Assembly: GCF_024453815.1 (NCBI RefSeq)
Contig: NZ_CP072934.1
Span: 744,001-808,000, forward strand
From: Corynebacterium pseudogenitalium
GTDB taxonomy: Bacteria > Actinomycetota > Actinomycetes > Mycobacteriales > Mycobacteriaceae
Length of the DNA stretch: 64,000 nt
Direction of reading: 5' to 3'
A model generated the notes under the pieces. That model searched no databases, had not been told where the DNA came from, and saw only the letters and a list, made by a program, of their open reading frames with translations. The position numbers and the translations under genes are program-made. Shown here piece by piece: positions 1 to 8,605 of the stretch (position 1 is its first letter; every line of letters begins with the position of its first letter).

Positions 1-317
1 TCAAACCACTCGAGGGACTTATCGACGTCCGAAGCCTTCACCAACCACATCCAGTCAGCGATCGCGCGCAGGCGCTCGGCGCCCAGCCAGGCACCGAGGC
101 CGTAAAGGAAAAACGCGCCCGCGACGGACCCCATCACCGACCAGATGAACACCGCCGGGTAACTCAGCGAGCCCTGCGCGACCGTGAAGCCGGCCAGCGG
201 CAGCACTACCTCGGAGGGGATCGGTGGGAAGACGTTCTCCAGGAAAATTGCTATCCCGACGCCGGGGGCGCCGAGAAGCTCCATCAGGTTGACAATCCAG
301 TCGATGATGGCTTGCAC
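1..317 (-). CDS. DedA family membrane protein (N-terminal part, runs off the window)
   Basis: Only the first 105 codons are inside the window; the gene continues past base 1. The visible protein begins VQAIIDWIVNLMELLG and contains the DedA hallmark segment FLENVFPPIPSEVVLPLAG (about residues 19-37), followed by a hydrophobic helix. DedA (SNARE-associated) proteins are polytopic membrane proteins linked to lipid carrier recycling and membrane homeostasis. I chose the GTG at 317 because AAGGAG lies 5 nt upstream; a second in-frame GTG two codons earlier overlaps that Shine-Dalgarno sequence. It lies downstream of pgi on the same strand, 67 bases away. The family call is secure; the exact function is not known. 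Confidence 0.85.
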   Translation of the reverse strand, partial: MQAIIDWIVNLMELLGAPGVGIAIFLENVFPPIPSEVVLPLAGFTVAQGSLSYPAVFIWSVMGSVAGAFFLYGLGAWLGAERLRAIADWMWLVKASDVDKSLEWF

Positions 318-384
318 GTTCACTCCTTAGTTGTAGGTAAAACAACTGCCTATCTTGCCCTACTAAGGAGTGATGCACCAAGCG

Positions 385-2025
385 CTAGCGACGGTTTTCG
401 CGGTACCAGCCAATCAGTGCGTCGGTGGAGGCATCGCCGGTTGCTGGAGTTTCTTCGCCCGCGACTGCCTTGGCCAGGTCGTTTGCCTGCTGCTTGCCGA
501 GCTCGACGCCCCACTGGTCAAACGAGTTGATGTCCCAAATCACACCCTCGGTGAACACGATGTGCTCGTAGAGCGCGATGAGTGCGCCGAGCGTGAACGG
601 GGTCAGCTCCTCGGCCAGGATGGTCGTCGTTGGACGGTTGCCTGGCATGACCTTGTGCGGGGCCAGCGTGGCGTCGACACCCTCGGCCTCGATGGCGGCC
701 TGGTCCTTGCCGAACGCGAGCACCTTCGTCTGTGCGAAGAAGTTGCCCATCAGCAGGTCATGCATGGAGCCTTCGCCGGTCATGGTCGGGAAGTCTTCCT
801 TCGGGGTGGCGAAGCCGATGAAGTCCGCCGGCACGAGCGAGGTGCCCTGGTGCAGCAGCTGGAAGAATGCGTGCTGGCCGTTCGTGCCTGGCTCGCCCCA
901 GAAAATCTCGCCGGTGTTGTAGGTCACTGCGGTGCCGTCGTGGCGCACGGACTTGCCGTTGGACTCCATGGTCAGCTGCTGCAGGTAGGCAGGGAAGCGA
1001 GAAAGGTCCTCGGAGTACGGCAGGACGGCGTGCGTCTCGGCGTTGTAGAAGTTGCGGTACCAGACGTTGAGCAGGCCCATCAGCACCGGCACGTTCTGGG
1101 AGAACTCGGTGGTGCGGAAGTGCTCATCCATGGCGTGGAAGCCCTCGAGCATGCGCATGAAGTCCATCGGTCCGATGACGGCCATCAGGCTCAGGCCAAT
1201 CGCGGAGTCCATGGAGTAGCGGCCACCGACCCAGTTCCAGAACGGGAACATGTTCGCGGTATCGATGCCGAACTCGGCGACCTTTTCCGCGTTCGTGGAC
1301 ACTGCGACGAAGTGCTTCGCCACAGCGGAGGCGTCGCCGTTGAACTGTTCGATGAGCCAGCGCTTCGCCACGTGTGCGTTGGTCAGGGTCTCCTGGGTGG
1401 TGAACGTCTTCGATGCGATGACGAACAGCGTCTCTTCCGGGTTGCAACGGTCGAGGACTGCGGCGATGTCCGCTGGGTCGACGTTGGAGACGAACTCTGC
1501 GGTAATGCCCGCGGTTGCGTAGGCGCGCAGCGCCTTGGTTGCCATCGCAGGGCCCAGGTCCGAACCACCAATACCAATGTTGACGATCTTCTTAATGGTG
1601 TGTCCGGTGTGGCCCAGCCATTCGCCGGAACGCAGCGCCGATGCGAAGTCACGCATCCGGCCCAGCACCTCATGCACGTCCGCCGCTACGTCTTGGCCGT
1701 CGACCTCAAGGTTGGCCTCTACCGGAAGGCGCAGTGCCGTGTGCAGCACCGCGCGGTCCTCGGTGTCGTTGATGTGCTCGCCCGCGAACATCGCGTCGAT
1801 CTTGGTGCGAAGCTGTGCGGTATCTGCGAGGGAGACGAGCGCATCGACGACGTCGGCGTCGATAAGCTGCTTGGAAAGGTCAACGTGCAGCCCTGCTGCG
1901 TCGAAGGTGAGCTTCTTCGCGCGGTCTGCGTCGCGGTCGAAGAGCTCGCGCAGGGTCGTATCAGCCTTGGAGGCGTGGAGCTTCTCCAAGTTAGACCAGG
2001 CTGGCGTGGCGGTGATATCGGACAT
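385..2025 (-). CDS. pgi: Glucose-6-phosphate isomerase
   Basis: Interconverts glucose 6-phosphate and fructose 6-phosphate in glycolysis and gluconeogenesis, in the cytoplasm. The 546-residue protein has the usual length of the long bacterial form. Visible hallmarks are [14 protein letters not shown] (about 150-163), [15 protein letters not shown] as the SIS-domain phosphate-binding loop (written here [11 protein letters not shown]), [15 protein letters not shown] and the C-terminal [13 protein letters not shown] signature. The ATG at 2025 is preceded by a strong AAGGAGG. The gene precedes dedA on the minus strand and follows the chorismate mutase gene after 72 bases. A very long open frame on the opposite strand is only a codon-bias shadow. 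Confidence 0.98.
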   Translation of the reverse strand: MSDITATPAWSNLEKLHASKADTTLRELFDRDADRAKKLTFDAAGLHVDLSKQLIDADVVDALVSLADTAQLRTKIDAMFAGEHINDTEDRAVLHTALRLPVEANLEVDGQDVAADVHEVLGRMRDFASALRSGEWLGHTGHTIKKIVNIGIGGSDLGPAMATKALRAYATAGITAEFVSNVDPADIAAVLDRCNPEETLFVIASKTFTTQETLTNAHVAKRWLIEQFNGDASAVAKHFVAVSTNAEKVAEFGIDTANMFPFWNWVGGRYSMDSAIGLSLMAVIGPMDFMRMLEGFHAMDEHFRTTEFSQNVPVLMGLLNVWYRNFYNAETHAVLPYSEDLSRFPAYLQQLTMESNGKSVRHDGTAVTYNTGEIFWGEPGTNGQHAFFQLLHQGTSLVPADFIGFATPKEDFPTMTGEGSMHDLLMGNFFAQTKVLAFGKDQAAIEAEGVDATLAPHKVMPGNRPTTTILAEELTPFTLGALIALYEHIVFTEGVIWDINSFDQWGVELGKQQANDLAKAVAGEETPATGDASTDALIGWYRENRR

Positions 2026-2097
2026 AGTTCCTCCTTGAAACGGATGGTTGTCTGCCTTGATATGGTACTACGAAAGTTGGGGAGTGCGTTGTTGGGG

Positions 2098-2391
2098 CTA
2101 GCCCAGCTTTCCGCGTCCCAGGCGCAGCAAGATATTTGCCAGCGCCGGGCCTTCCTCCCCAAGCTCATCGCGGAATTGGTTAATGATCGCGACCTCGCGG
2201 GTGTGCACAAGCTTCGTGCCGCCCGACCCCATCCGCGTCTTGCCGATCGCCTTCGACACCTTGGTGCGACGCTTAATCGCGTCCAAAATCACACGGTCGA
2301 GGCGGTCAATCTCTTTGCGGTACTGCTGGATCTCCGCATCGGAGAGCGGATCGTCCGTCCCGGACGGCATGCGGATTTCGAAGTCACTCAT
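2098..2391 (-). CDS. Chorismate mutase, AroQ type, short form
   Basis: A 97-residue all-helical protein. It should convert chorismate to prephenate, the first step towards phenylalanine and tyrosine. The core YRKEIDRLDRVILDAIKRRTKVSKAIGKTRM (about 24-54) carries the Asp/Arg and Arg-x-x-x-(A/S)-x-x-I-G-K pattern of AroQ enzymes, and RE near residue 73 matches the second half of the active site. Actinobacterial enzymes of this size have low activity alone and are stimulated by binding DAHP synthase; that is family knowledge, not seen here. No aromatic pathway genes are adjacent. The gene is divergent from pcrA with 61 bases between the two starts. Confidence 0.85.
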   Translation of the reverse strand: MSDFEIRMPSGTDDPLSDAEIQQYRKEIDRLDRVILDAIKRRTKVSKAIGKTRMGSGGTKLVHTREVAIINQFRDELGEEGPALANILLRLGRGKLG

Positions 2392-2452
2392 GGTTGCTCA
2401 TTATGCCACTGCTCCAGCGGTTGTGTCCGGGGTGTGAGTTAGGGTGTGTGAC

Positions 2453-4783
2453 ATGAATGATCTGACGCTAGGACTCAACCCCCAACAGGAAGCCGCCGTG
2501 CGCCACAGCGGCTCGCCTCTTCTAATTGTCGCGGGCGCTGGGTCCGGCAAAACCGCAGTGCTGACCAGGCGCATCGCTTTCTTGTTACAGGAGCGCGGTG
2601 TCGCACCCTGGCAGGTCCTGGCGATCACATTTACCAACAAGGCCGCCGCGGAGATGAAAGAGCGCGTCGAGGCGCTGATCGGGCCGCAGACCGAGCGGAT
2701 GTGGGTGGCAACCTTTCACTCGATTTGTGTGCGGATCCTCCGCCAGCAGGCCCAGCTCGTTCCTGGGCTGAACACGAACTTCAGTATCTATGATGCCGAC
2801 GATTCCCGCCGGCTGCTCTCGATGATTGCTAAAGAGAACAATCTCGACCTGAAGAAGTTTTCACCCCGGGTGCTCGCGAACGCGATCTCGAACCTCAAGA
2901 ACGAGCTCATCGACGAGCAGCAGGCGGCCGATGACGCGCAGCGCACCCACAACCCATTCGACTCCACTGTTGCCAAGGTGTTTGCTGAGTACCAGCGCCG
3001 CCTGCGCTCGGCAAACGCTGTCGACTTCGACGACCTCATCGGGGAGGTCGTGCGGATTTTTAAGGAGCACCCGCAGGTTGCGGATTATTATCGACGCCGC
3101 TTCCGCCACGTACTCGTGGACGAGTACCAGGACACGAACCATGCGCAGTACGAACTCATCCACACCCTGGTGGGCAAGGGGCCTGAGGCTTCTGAGCTTG
3201 CCGTAGTTGGCGACTCCGACCAGTCGATTTACGCGTTCCGTGGCGCGACGATCCGCAACATCGAGGAGTTTGAGCGCGACTACCCCGACGCAACCACCAT
3301 CGTGCTGGAGCAGAACTACCGCTCGACGCAAACCATCTTGGACGCTGCCAACGCGGTGATTTCCCAGAACACCGGGCGGCGCCCGAAGAAGCTGTGGACG
3401 GACCACGGCACTGGCGACCAGATCGTCGGCTACGTCGCGGACAACGAGCACGACGAGGCCCGGTTTATCGCTGGCGAGATCGACCGGCTCACAGACAGTG
3501 GAGTGCCCTACTCCGACATCGCGATCATGTACCGCACCAACAACGCTTCGCGTGCGTTGGAAGACATCTTCATTCGCACCGGGATCCCGTACAAGGTGGT
3601 AGGCGGCACGCGCTTCTATGAGCGCAAAGAGGTTCGCGATATCGTGGCCTACCTCAAGGCGCTAGAAAACCCGGACGATACGGTCAGCCTGCGCAGGATT
3701 ATTAACGAGCCAAAGCGTGCCATCGGGGACAAGGCGCAGTCCACGGTGGCGCTGTACGCGCAGACCTACTCGGTGAGCTTCGGCCAAGCGTTGCGGGTGG
3801 CGGCCGACGGCGGCATTGACGCACTGGGTACGCGCGCGAAGAATGCCATCAATGGTTTTGTCACCATGATGGATGAATTGCGCGAGGAAATGGCAGCGGA
3901 CCAGCGAGAAGAGGCTGGCAACAGTGACCTCGGGGAGCTGGTCTCCACGATTCTGGACGTCACCGGGTACAAAGCGCAGTTGGAGCAGTCGAACGACCCA
4001 CAGGACGCGACGCGCTTGGACAACCTGAATGAGTTGGTGTCCGTCGCGCGCGAGTATTCCTCGGAGTCTGCACTGCAGCTGGCATACCTGAGCGACGAGG
4101 AAATTTCGGAGATCTTCGACGAGGGCGAACCGCTGCCAGGAACCCTGCAAGCCTTCCTGGAGAAGGTGGCGCTCGTCGCTGACGCCGATCAGCTTCCTGA
4201 GAACGATCAGGGCGTAGTCACGTTGATGACGCTGCACACCGCAAAGGGTCTTGAGTTCCCTGTCGTGTTTGTGACTGGGTGGGAAGACGGGCAGTTCCCG
4301 CACCTGCGCGCCTTGGGGGATCCGGCGGAGCTCGCCGAAGAGCGTCGCCTGGCGTATGTCGGCATCACCCGTGCGCGCAAGCGCCTTTACCTGACGCGCG
4401 CGATGGTGCGGTCCTCATGGGGGAGCCCGGTGACAAACCCGGCGAGCCGGTTCCTTGGGGAGATTCCGCAGGAACTCATCGATTGGAAGCGTGAGGAGCC
4501 CACGTATTCTTCGGGCTCTTCGCATTCACCGTGGTCAACTGGTGGCCGGAGCCGCAGCAACGGGTTTGGGCGGTCGCAGTCGCGCGGCGGTAGCAGCAGG
4601 ACCAAGGTGAACAAGGACCTGCAGCTGGCGGTCGGGGACCGGGTCAACCATGCAAAATACGGGCTGGGTACCGTACTGGCCGTTGATGGTGCGGGAGTGC
4701 GAGAAACCGTGACGATTGACTTTGGTTCCTCCGGGACAGTCCGCCTGATGCTGATCGGCGGCGTCCCGATGGAGAAGCTCTAA
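2453..4783 (+). CDS. pcrA: ATP-dependent DNA helicase UvrD/PcrA
   Basis: Superfamily 1A 3'-5' helicase for nucleotide excision repair, mismatch-type repair and removal of RecA filaments. The 776-residue protein starts LNPQQEAAVRH (Q motif), then AGAGSGKTAVLTRRI (Walker A, about residue 29), FTNKAAAEM (Ia), VDEYQDTN (Walker B), GDSDQSIYAFRGA (III), EQNYRST (IV), TLHTAKGLEFPVVFVTG (V) and YVGITRARK (VI). The C-terminal VNHAKYGLGTVLAVDG domain is the PcrA RNA-polymerase-binding Tudor-like fold. ATG at 2453 was chosen over the in-frame GTG at 2444; a TAGGGT hexamer ends exactly 7 nt before it, so the mRNA may be leaderless. The stop codon abuts the convergent M23 gene. Confidence 0.96.
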   Translation: MNDLTLGLNPQQEAAVRHSGSPLLIVAGAGSGKTAVLTRRIAFLLQERGVAPWQVLAITFTNKAAAEMKERVEALIGPQTERMWVATFHSICVRILRQQAQLVPGLNTNFSIYDADDSRRLLSMIAKENNLDLKKFSPRVLANAISNLKNELIDEQQAADDAQRTHNPFDSTVAKVFAEYQRRLRSANAVDFDDLIGEVVRIFKEHPQVADYYRRRFRHVLVDEYQDTNHAQYELIHTLVGKGPEASELAVVGDSDQSIYAFRGATIRNIEEFERDYPDATTIVLEQNYRSTQTILDAANAVISQNTGRRPKKLWTDHGTGDQIVGYVADNEHDEARFIAGEIDRLTDSGVPYSDIAIMYRTNNASRALEDIFIRTGIPYKVVGGTRFYERKEVRDIVAYLKALENPDDTVSLRRIINEPKRAIGDKAQSTVALYAQTYSVSFGQALRVAADGGIDALGTRAKNAINGFVTMMDELREEMAADQREEAGNSDLGELVSTILDVTGYKAQLEQSNDPQDATRLDNLNELVSVAREYSSESALQLAYLSDEEISEIFDEGEPLPGTLQAFLEKVALVADADQLPENDQGVVTLMTLHTAKGLEFPVVFVTGWEDGQFPHLRALGDPAELAEERRLAYVGITRARKRLYLTRAMVRSSWGSPVTNPASRFLGEIPQELIDWKREEPTYSSGSSHSPWSTGGRSRSNGFGRSQSRGGSSRTKVNKDLQLAVGDRVNHAKYGLGTVLAVDGAGVRETVTIDFGSSGTVRLMLIGGVPMEKL

Positions 4784-5473
4784 CTACTGGATGCGGATAC
4801 CTGCCTGCGCGAACCACGGCACAGGGTCTACTGGTGTCACGCCATCTGGGTGGATCTCGAAGTGGAGGTGCGGCCCGGTGGAGAAGCCTTCGTTGCCGAT
4901 CTGCGCGATCTGCTGGCCGGCCGTCACGCGTTGGCCGACGCTGACGTTGTAGACCGCCATGTGGCCGTAAACGGAGACCTCGCCGCCGTCGTGCTTGATC
5001 ACGACCCAGTTGCCGAAGCCCTGGGCCGGGCCGGCGTTGATGACGGTGCCATCCATCACGGCGTAGATCGGGGAGCCGAGGTTGTTCGCGATGTCGATTC
5101 CCTGGTGGACTGTGCCCCAGCGTGGGCCGAATCCGGACGTAAACGTCCCCGTTGCCGGGGTGACGACCGTGCGGCCATCGGCGGTGCGGCCACGCTGGTA
5201 GCGGACGCCACCGTTCGCGCCTTCCTGCTGGAAGGAGAGACCGAGGTTTTCCTGAATGACGCGCGGGTCGTACACGAGTGAGTACTCTCCGACGCGCAGG
5301 GTTGCACCGCTATCCAGAATCGTGTCTGCTGCTTGCGCAACAGCCTTCACGGCCTGATTGTGGTCAATCGGAGCGCCGTTCAGCGTGAGACCTACAGCGT
5401 TCGCAGGGGAAGCGGTGAGAGTGAGCATGGACGCAGTCGCGACGGCAAGTGCCGAAAGTACTGTGCGATTCAT
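4784..5473 (-). CDS. Secreted LytM/M23 family peptidase (copy 1)
   Basis: A signal peptide (MNRTVLSALAVATASMLTLT..., cleavage near ANA-VG) leads to a linker with a conserved EYSLVYDPRVIQENLG stretch, then a complete M23 endopeptidase domain: GFGPRWGTVHQGIDIANN (H and D zinc ligands) and GPHLHFEIHP (HxH ligand/catalytic pair). It probably cleaves peptidoglycan cross-links during growth or division. ATG 5473 is used; an in-frame TTG at 5485 sits directly against AAAGG and is less likely. It ends next to the pcrA stop. It is a paralogue of the gene at 5782-6498, in tandem on the same strand, separated by a 308-base leader. The substrate is not known. Confidence 0.9.
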   Translation of the reverse strand: MNRTVLSALAVATASMLTLTASPANAVGLTLNGAPIDHNQAVKAVAQAADTILDSGATLRVGEYSLVYDPRVIQENLGLSFQQEGANGGVRYQRGRTADGRTVVTPATGTFTSGFGPRWGTVHQGIDIANNLGSPIYAVMDGTVINAGPAQGFGNWVVIKHDGGEVSVYGHMAVYNVSVGQRVTAGQQIAQIGNEGFSTGPHLHFEIHPDGVTPVDPVPWFAQAGIRIQ

Positions 5474-5781
5474 ACGGAGAAGCAACCTTTTCTAAAAAAT
5501 CCGGGTGGCCACGCTGCAGCCACATACAGCGAAAAAACTTAGTCACCTCCCGTGGGCTTAGCAATGCGTAACCGCAGGTAGGGAGGGAAAAGTATGTTCG
5601 AATGCTTCTAGAACAACCGCAAACTCGCTGGCTGGGCGCCCGTGACGAATGTGACAGATGGGAACAATGGTGCCAATGTGGTTTATGGCGGGGGTAGGTG
5701 ACGGTACCCCCGGCTGGTGTGTCGAAAAAGAAAAAACCGCCGTGACTCATATATGAGCCACAGCGGTCTGAAGTTTTGGTT
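5474..5781 (-). promoter_or_regulatory. Leader/intergenic region of M23 copy 1 with terminator-like hairpin
   Basis: This 308-base stretch holds no gene. Read on the minus strand, GTGGC/GCCAC arms (5523-5519 and 5509-5505) form a small hairpin followed by six Ts at 5499-5494, only about 20 nt before the start codon. That is the shape of an attenuator or weak terminator inside the leader. Further upstream GGGGGTA (5690-5696) and TACCCCC (5705-5711) form a perfect 7-bp inverted repeat. The region next to 5721-5767 is the terminator of the upstream gene. I could not match the leader to a known riboswitch. Confidence 0.45.
5721..5767 (-). terminator. Rho-independent terminator of M23 copy 2
   Basis: On the minus strand a 15-bp stem (ACCGCTGTGGCTCAT paired with ATGAGTCACGGCGGT, with G-T wobbles) spans 5767-5736 and is followed by a T-rich tract (5736-5721). 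It starts 14 bases after the stop codon of the gene at 5782-6498. Confidence 0.85.
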
Positions 5782-6498
5782 TTAGAGCTGAATGCCACGC
5801 TCTGCGAGCCACGTCGCCGGGTCAACAGGAGTGTTGCCATCTGGGTGGATCTCGAAGTGCAGGTGTGAGCCGGTGGAGAAGCCCTGGCTACCCATACCGG
5901 CGATCAGTTCGCCAGCGTGCACAACCTGACCGACGGAAGCGTAGAGGGAATCCATGTGGCCATATACGGAGACGGAACCGTCCTCGTGGCGGATGCGGAT
6001 CCAGTTGCCGTAGCCCTGTGCCGGGCCGGAGTCGATGACCGTGCCGTCCATGACTGCCAGGATTGGCGTGCCATTCACGTTGGCGATGTCGACGCCAGAG
6101 TGGAAGGAACCCCAGCGAGGGCCAAATCCGGAGGTGAACACGCCCTCAGCTGGCTTCACAACCAGCGGTGCGCGAGCGGCTTCATCGGCGCGTGCGACCT
6201 CCTCGGAATGTGCGACTGCCTTCACGAGCTGATCCGCAAGGTTCTCAACCGGCTTGTATTCCGCGATAGCGAGGATCTGTGGAGCAGCCTCATCGGTCAG
6301 TGCCGTGAGCTGGTCGGTGTCTGCGGCGAGGGTGTAGCTGTCAGCTTGCTGGGTGCCATCGCCCTGAAGCGCAGCTGCGGCAGCGCCAGAGAGTCCGGCG
6401 GTGGAGACGGCGCCAGTGGCAACGGCAACCATTGCGACGCGACCCTTGTTAGGGGACTGCTTGCGGTGCTTGCCAGCTGATTTCGTTGAGTGGAGCAT
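5782..6498 (-). CDS. Secreted LytM/M23 family peptidase (copy 2)
   Basis: 238 residues: a basic N-terminus, a hydrophobic Ala/Gly-rich export segment (about 22-43), a 70-residue helical linker, and an M23 domain with GFGPRWGSFHSGVDIAN (H/D zinc ligands), VYGHMDSLYASVGQ and GSHLHFEIHP. All catalytic residues are present, so it should be an active peptidoglycan endopeptidase. Its catalytic domain is clearly a duplicate of the neighbour at 4784-5473 while the linkers differ, which suggests different localisation or partners. ATG 6498 follows AGAGGG about 6 nt upstream. GTTAC-type repeats lie just upstream (see 6523-6546). Confidence 0.9.
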   Translation of the reverse strand: MLHSTKSAGKHRKQSPNKGRVAMVAVATGAVSTAGLSGAAAAALQGDGTQQADSYTLAADTDQLTALTDEAAPQILAIAEYKPVENLADQLVKAVAHSEEVARADEAARAPLVVKPAEGVFTSGFGPRWGSFHSGVDIANVNGTPILAVMDGTVIDSGPAQGYGNWIRIRHEDGSVSVYGHMDSLYASVGQVVHAGELIAGMGSQGFSTGSHLHFEIHPDGNTPVDPATWLAERGIQL

Positions 6499-6522
6499 GG
6501 ACCCTCTTTAGACTTCCCGTTG

Positions 6523-6546
6523 GTTACAGAACTGTAACGTTTGTAA
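6523..6546. promoter_or_regulatory. GTTAC/GTAAC repeat cluster upstream of M23 copy 2 (possible MtrA site)
   Basis: GTTACAG (6523-6529) and CTGTAAC (6532-6538) form a perfect 7-bp inverted repeat with a 2-nt centre, and a further GTAAC follows at 6542-6546 in direct repeat with a 9-bp period. Another GTAAC occurs near 6567. Direct GTTAC/GTAAC-like repeats have been reported for the response regulator MtrA in actinobacteria, which controls cell-wall hydrolase genes in Corynebacterium; assignment here is inference. Confidence 0.4.
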
Positions 6547-6730
6547 CCTTCCTGTTATCTACGAGAGGTAACTGTAATGAATCGAATGCGCTAAGGCAAG
6601 CTATAACCTGAGTATTTCTTAATCGTTTTCTTTGCGTATTACGTTACATCGCCTAAAACGCCAGGCAGTGAGTGGAATGCGGTAGTGTCGAACGGCAGAA
6701 AACGGTCAACCAATGGCAATATAAGGCGCA

Positions 6731-7996
6731 ATGTCGAAGAAAACAAGACCTCAATCATCACCGGTGGACCGCTCCTCGCGGGGCAGCGGTCGCGGTTTCC
6801 TGAGTAATGCACGGCGCGGTGCGAAGTGGGCGTCGAAAAGAAAGCCTGATGCCGACACCGTTCCGCCGGAGGAGCGCACCTGGAAGACGCGTATTCGGAC
6901 GTACCTCCCTTATATAGGTATCCCGACGCTCGATGTCATCCTTGGCATCGTTGCAGTCTGCGCCGCGACGCTCCTGATTGGTGGATGGAAGACTGCGTAC
7001 CTGCCCGCCGCAATCGGGCAAACATGGTTTGCCCTTCACGGAGTATCCCTCACGATCGACGGCGTGTACTTGTCTCAGGTGCCGCTGCTTCCAGCCATTG
7101 GGATCGCCGCCCTCATGGCGTGGCGAGTACGTGCCGCAACCGCGAAGCAGGTCAGCATCTTGGATCTCGCGGTGATCGCTGGCCTGGTGATTGTGCTGCC
7201 GCTGCTTGCAAGCGCGATGGCGCTGTTCATGGTGACTGACGCCTCCGCAGTCTTCGCGATAGAACCACCACCCGCATGGCAAGCGCTAGTGCTACCGCCT
7301 TGCATCCATCTCATCGGCTTCCTCTTTGGCATTCGGCATGTGCTCTGGCAGGCCCTCGCCACCACGGTCCGTGTGCCGGTGGTGGCCGTCGATACGGCCC
7401 GCGCTGCGAGCCTGCTTCTCCTCTTTCTATGCGCGGGGTGCGGACTTGTGCTGCTCCTCGTGCTCGCCGCGCGCTACCAGAGCATTGGCGAAGCCTACGC
7501 GGCATACCCCAACTCCGGGTGGGGGAGCGCCATCATGCTGCTCCTCCTGAGCATCTTGTACCTTCCGAATGCTGTCGTGGGCACGCTCGCAGTGCTTCTC
7601 GGCGGATCCTTCCACGTCGGCAGTGGGGAAGTGTCGCTTTTTGACGTCCTCTCCGTCCCCTTACCCCCGTTCCCACTCTTCGCGGCAATCCCTGCGACAG
7701 TCGCGCCGTGGGCAGCCGTCCTCCTCGCCGTGCCCGTGACCATCCTGTGCGCGTTCTTCGTGCGGCGGACGTCAACGATGGTAGAAGTCGCCGCCATTGG
7801 CTCGTGGAGTGCAGCGATGTTCGCCGTCTGCCTCCTACTCGCGCGTGGGCACGCGGGGGCGTACGGCGTCGTTGGCGCTGACCTAGCTTCCGCAGTGCTT
7901 TTCCTCTTTATATGGACCGTCGGCGTGGGCGGATTGGTGTGGCTTGTGCGCTTTGTGCGAACTTTCTTGAACCGCTCACACGCGGAAGAAGAATGA
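6731..7996 (+). CDS. PerM-like polytopic membrane protein (DUF6350)
   Basis: 421 residues with a basic cytoplasmic N-terminus (about 1-60) and roughly eight to ten hydrophobic segments from residue 63 on. Sequence character and position directly upstream of purN match the DUF6350 family, whose mycobacterial member PerM (Rv0955) stabilises the divisome protein FtsB and is needed for division under stress. The exact role here is inferred from that relation. A TATAAG hexamer ends 5 nt before the ATG and no clear Shine-Dalgarno is seen. purN starts 15 bases after the stop. Confidence 0.75.
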   Translation: MSKKTRPQSSPVDRSSRGSGRGFLSNARRGAKWASKRKPDADTVPPEERTWKTRIRTYLPYIGIPTLDVILGIVAVCAATLLIGGWKTAYLPAAIGQTWFALHGVSLTIDGVYLSQVPLLPAIGIAALMAWRVRAATAKQVSILDLAVIAGLVIVLPLLASAMALFMVTDASAVFAIEPPPAWQALVLPPCIHLIGFLFGIRHVLWQALATTVRVPVVAVDTARAASLLLLFLCAGCGLVLLLVLAARYQSIGEAYAAYPNSGWGSAIMLLLLSILYLPNAVVGTLAVLLGGSFHVGSGEVSLFDVLSVPLPPFPLFAAIPATVAPWAAVLLAVPVTILCAFFVRRTSTMVEVAAIGSWSAAMFAVCLLLARGHAGAYGVVGADLASAVLFLFIWTVGVGGLVWLVRFVRTFLNRSHAEEE

Positions 7997-8011
7997 CTAC
8001 ACTGATGAACC

Positions 8012-8605
8012 GTGAGTGCTGATAAAGCTTTATCTGTGGCCGTCCTTGTTTCTGGTACTGGAACGCTCTTGCGGGCGATTATGGACTACCAGGACGCCCA
8101 CCCTTGTGCATACCGTGTTGACCTAGTTGTTGCGGACCAAGTGTGTCCGGCAGTCGAGAGGGCGAAGAACGCAGGCATCCCGACTGCAATCGTGGAAATG
8201 GAAAAGGACCGTGACGCGTGGAATGCCCACCTTGCGGAAACCGTCTCTAGTTGCAGCCCGGACCTTGTTGTTTCCGCAGGGTTTATGCGCATTTTGGGGC
8301 GCCCATTCTTGGATGTCTACGAAGGTAAAACAATTAACACTCACCCTTCGCTCTTGCCTGCTTTCCCAGGAGCGCACGCGGTGCGCGACGCCCTCGCTTA
8401 CGGCGTCAAGGTCACCGGCTGCACCGTCCACTTTGTCGACGACGGGATGGACACAGGCCGCATCATTGCGCAGCGCCCCGTGCTGGTGCAGCCAGGGGAT
8501 ACGGAGTCCTCGCTGCACGAACGGATTAAGCAAGAAGAGCGCCGTCAGGTTACTGAGCTACTAGCTACTGCTTCGATACATGAAGGAAAGGTCACTTTCG
8601 AATGA
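8012..8605 (+). CDS. purN: Phosphoribosylglycinamide formyltransferase
   Basis: Transfers a formyl group from 10-formyl-THF to GAR, the third step of purine synthesis. 197 residues. The N-terminal [15 protein letters not shown] is the nucleotide-binding loop, SAGFMRILG precedes the catalytic region, [13 protein letters not shown] supplies the Asn-His pair (about residues 110-112) and [13 protein letters not shown] the catalytic Asp. The start is GTG at 8012; TACACT ends 8 nt before it. The stop overlaps the start of purH by 4 bp (ATGA), so the two are translationally coupled. Confidence 0.96.
   Translation: MSADKALSVAVLVSGTGTLLRAIMDYQDAHPCAYRVDLVVADQVCPAVERAKNAGIPTAIVEMEKDRDAWNAHLAETVSSCSPDLVVSAGFMRILGRPFLDVYEGKTINTHPSLLPAFPGAHAVRDALAYGVKVTGCTVHFVDDGMDTGRIIAQRPVLVQPGDTESSLHERIKQEERRQVTELLATASIHEGKVTFE

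Noticed and set aside
370..2442. A 690-codon open frame opposite pgi
   Set aside because: It mirrors the reading frame of pgi and the chorismate mutase gene, has no ribosome binding site and gives a protein of His/Val/Gly-rich shadow composition. High-GC codon bias explains it.
5474..5735. ydaO/c-di-AMP riboswitch in the M23 leader
   Set aside because: The gene type made this plausible, but the conserved ydaO core segments are not recognisable by eye on the minus strand. Only a hairpin plus T-run is supported.
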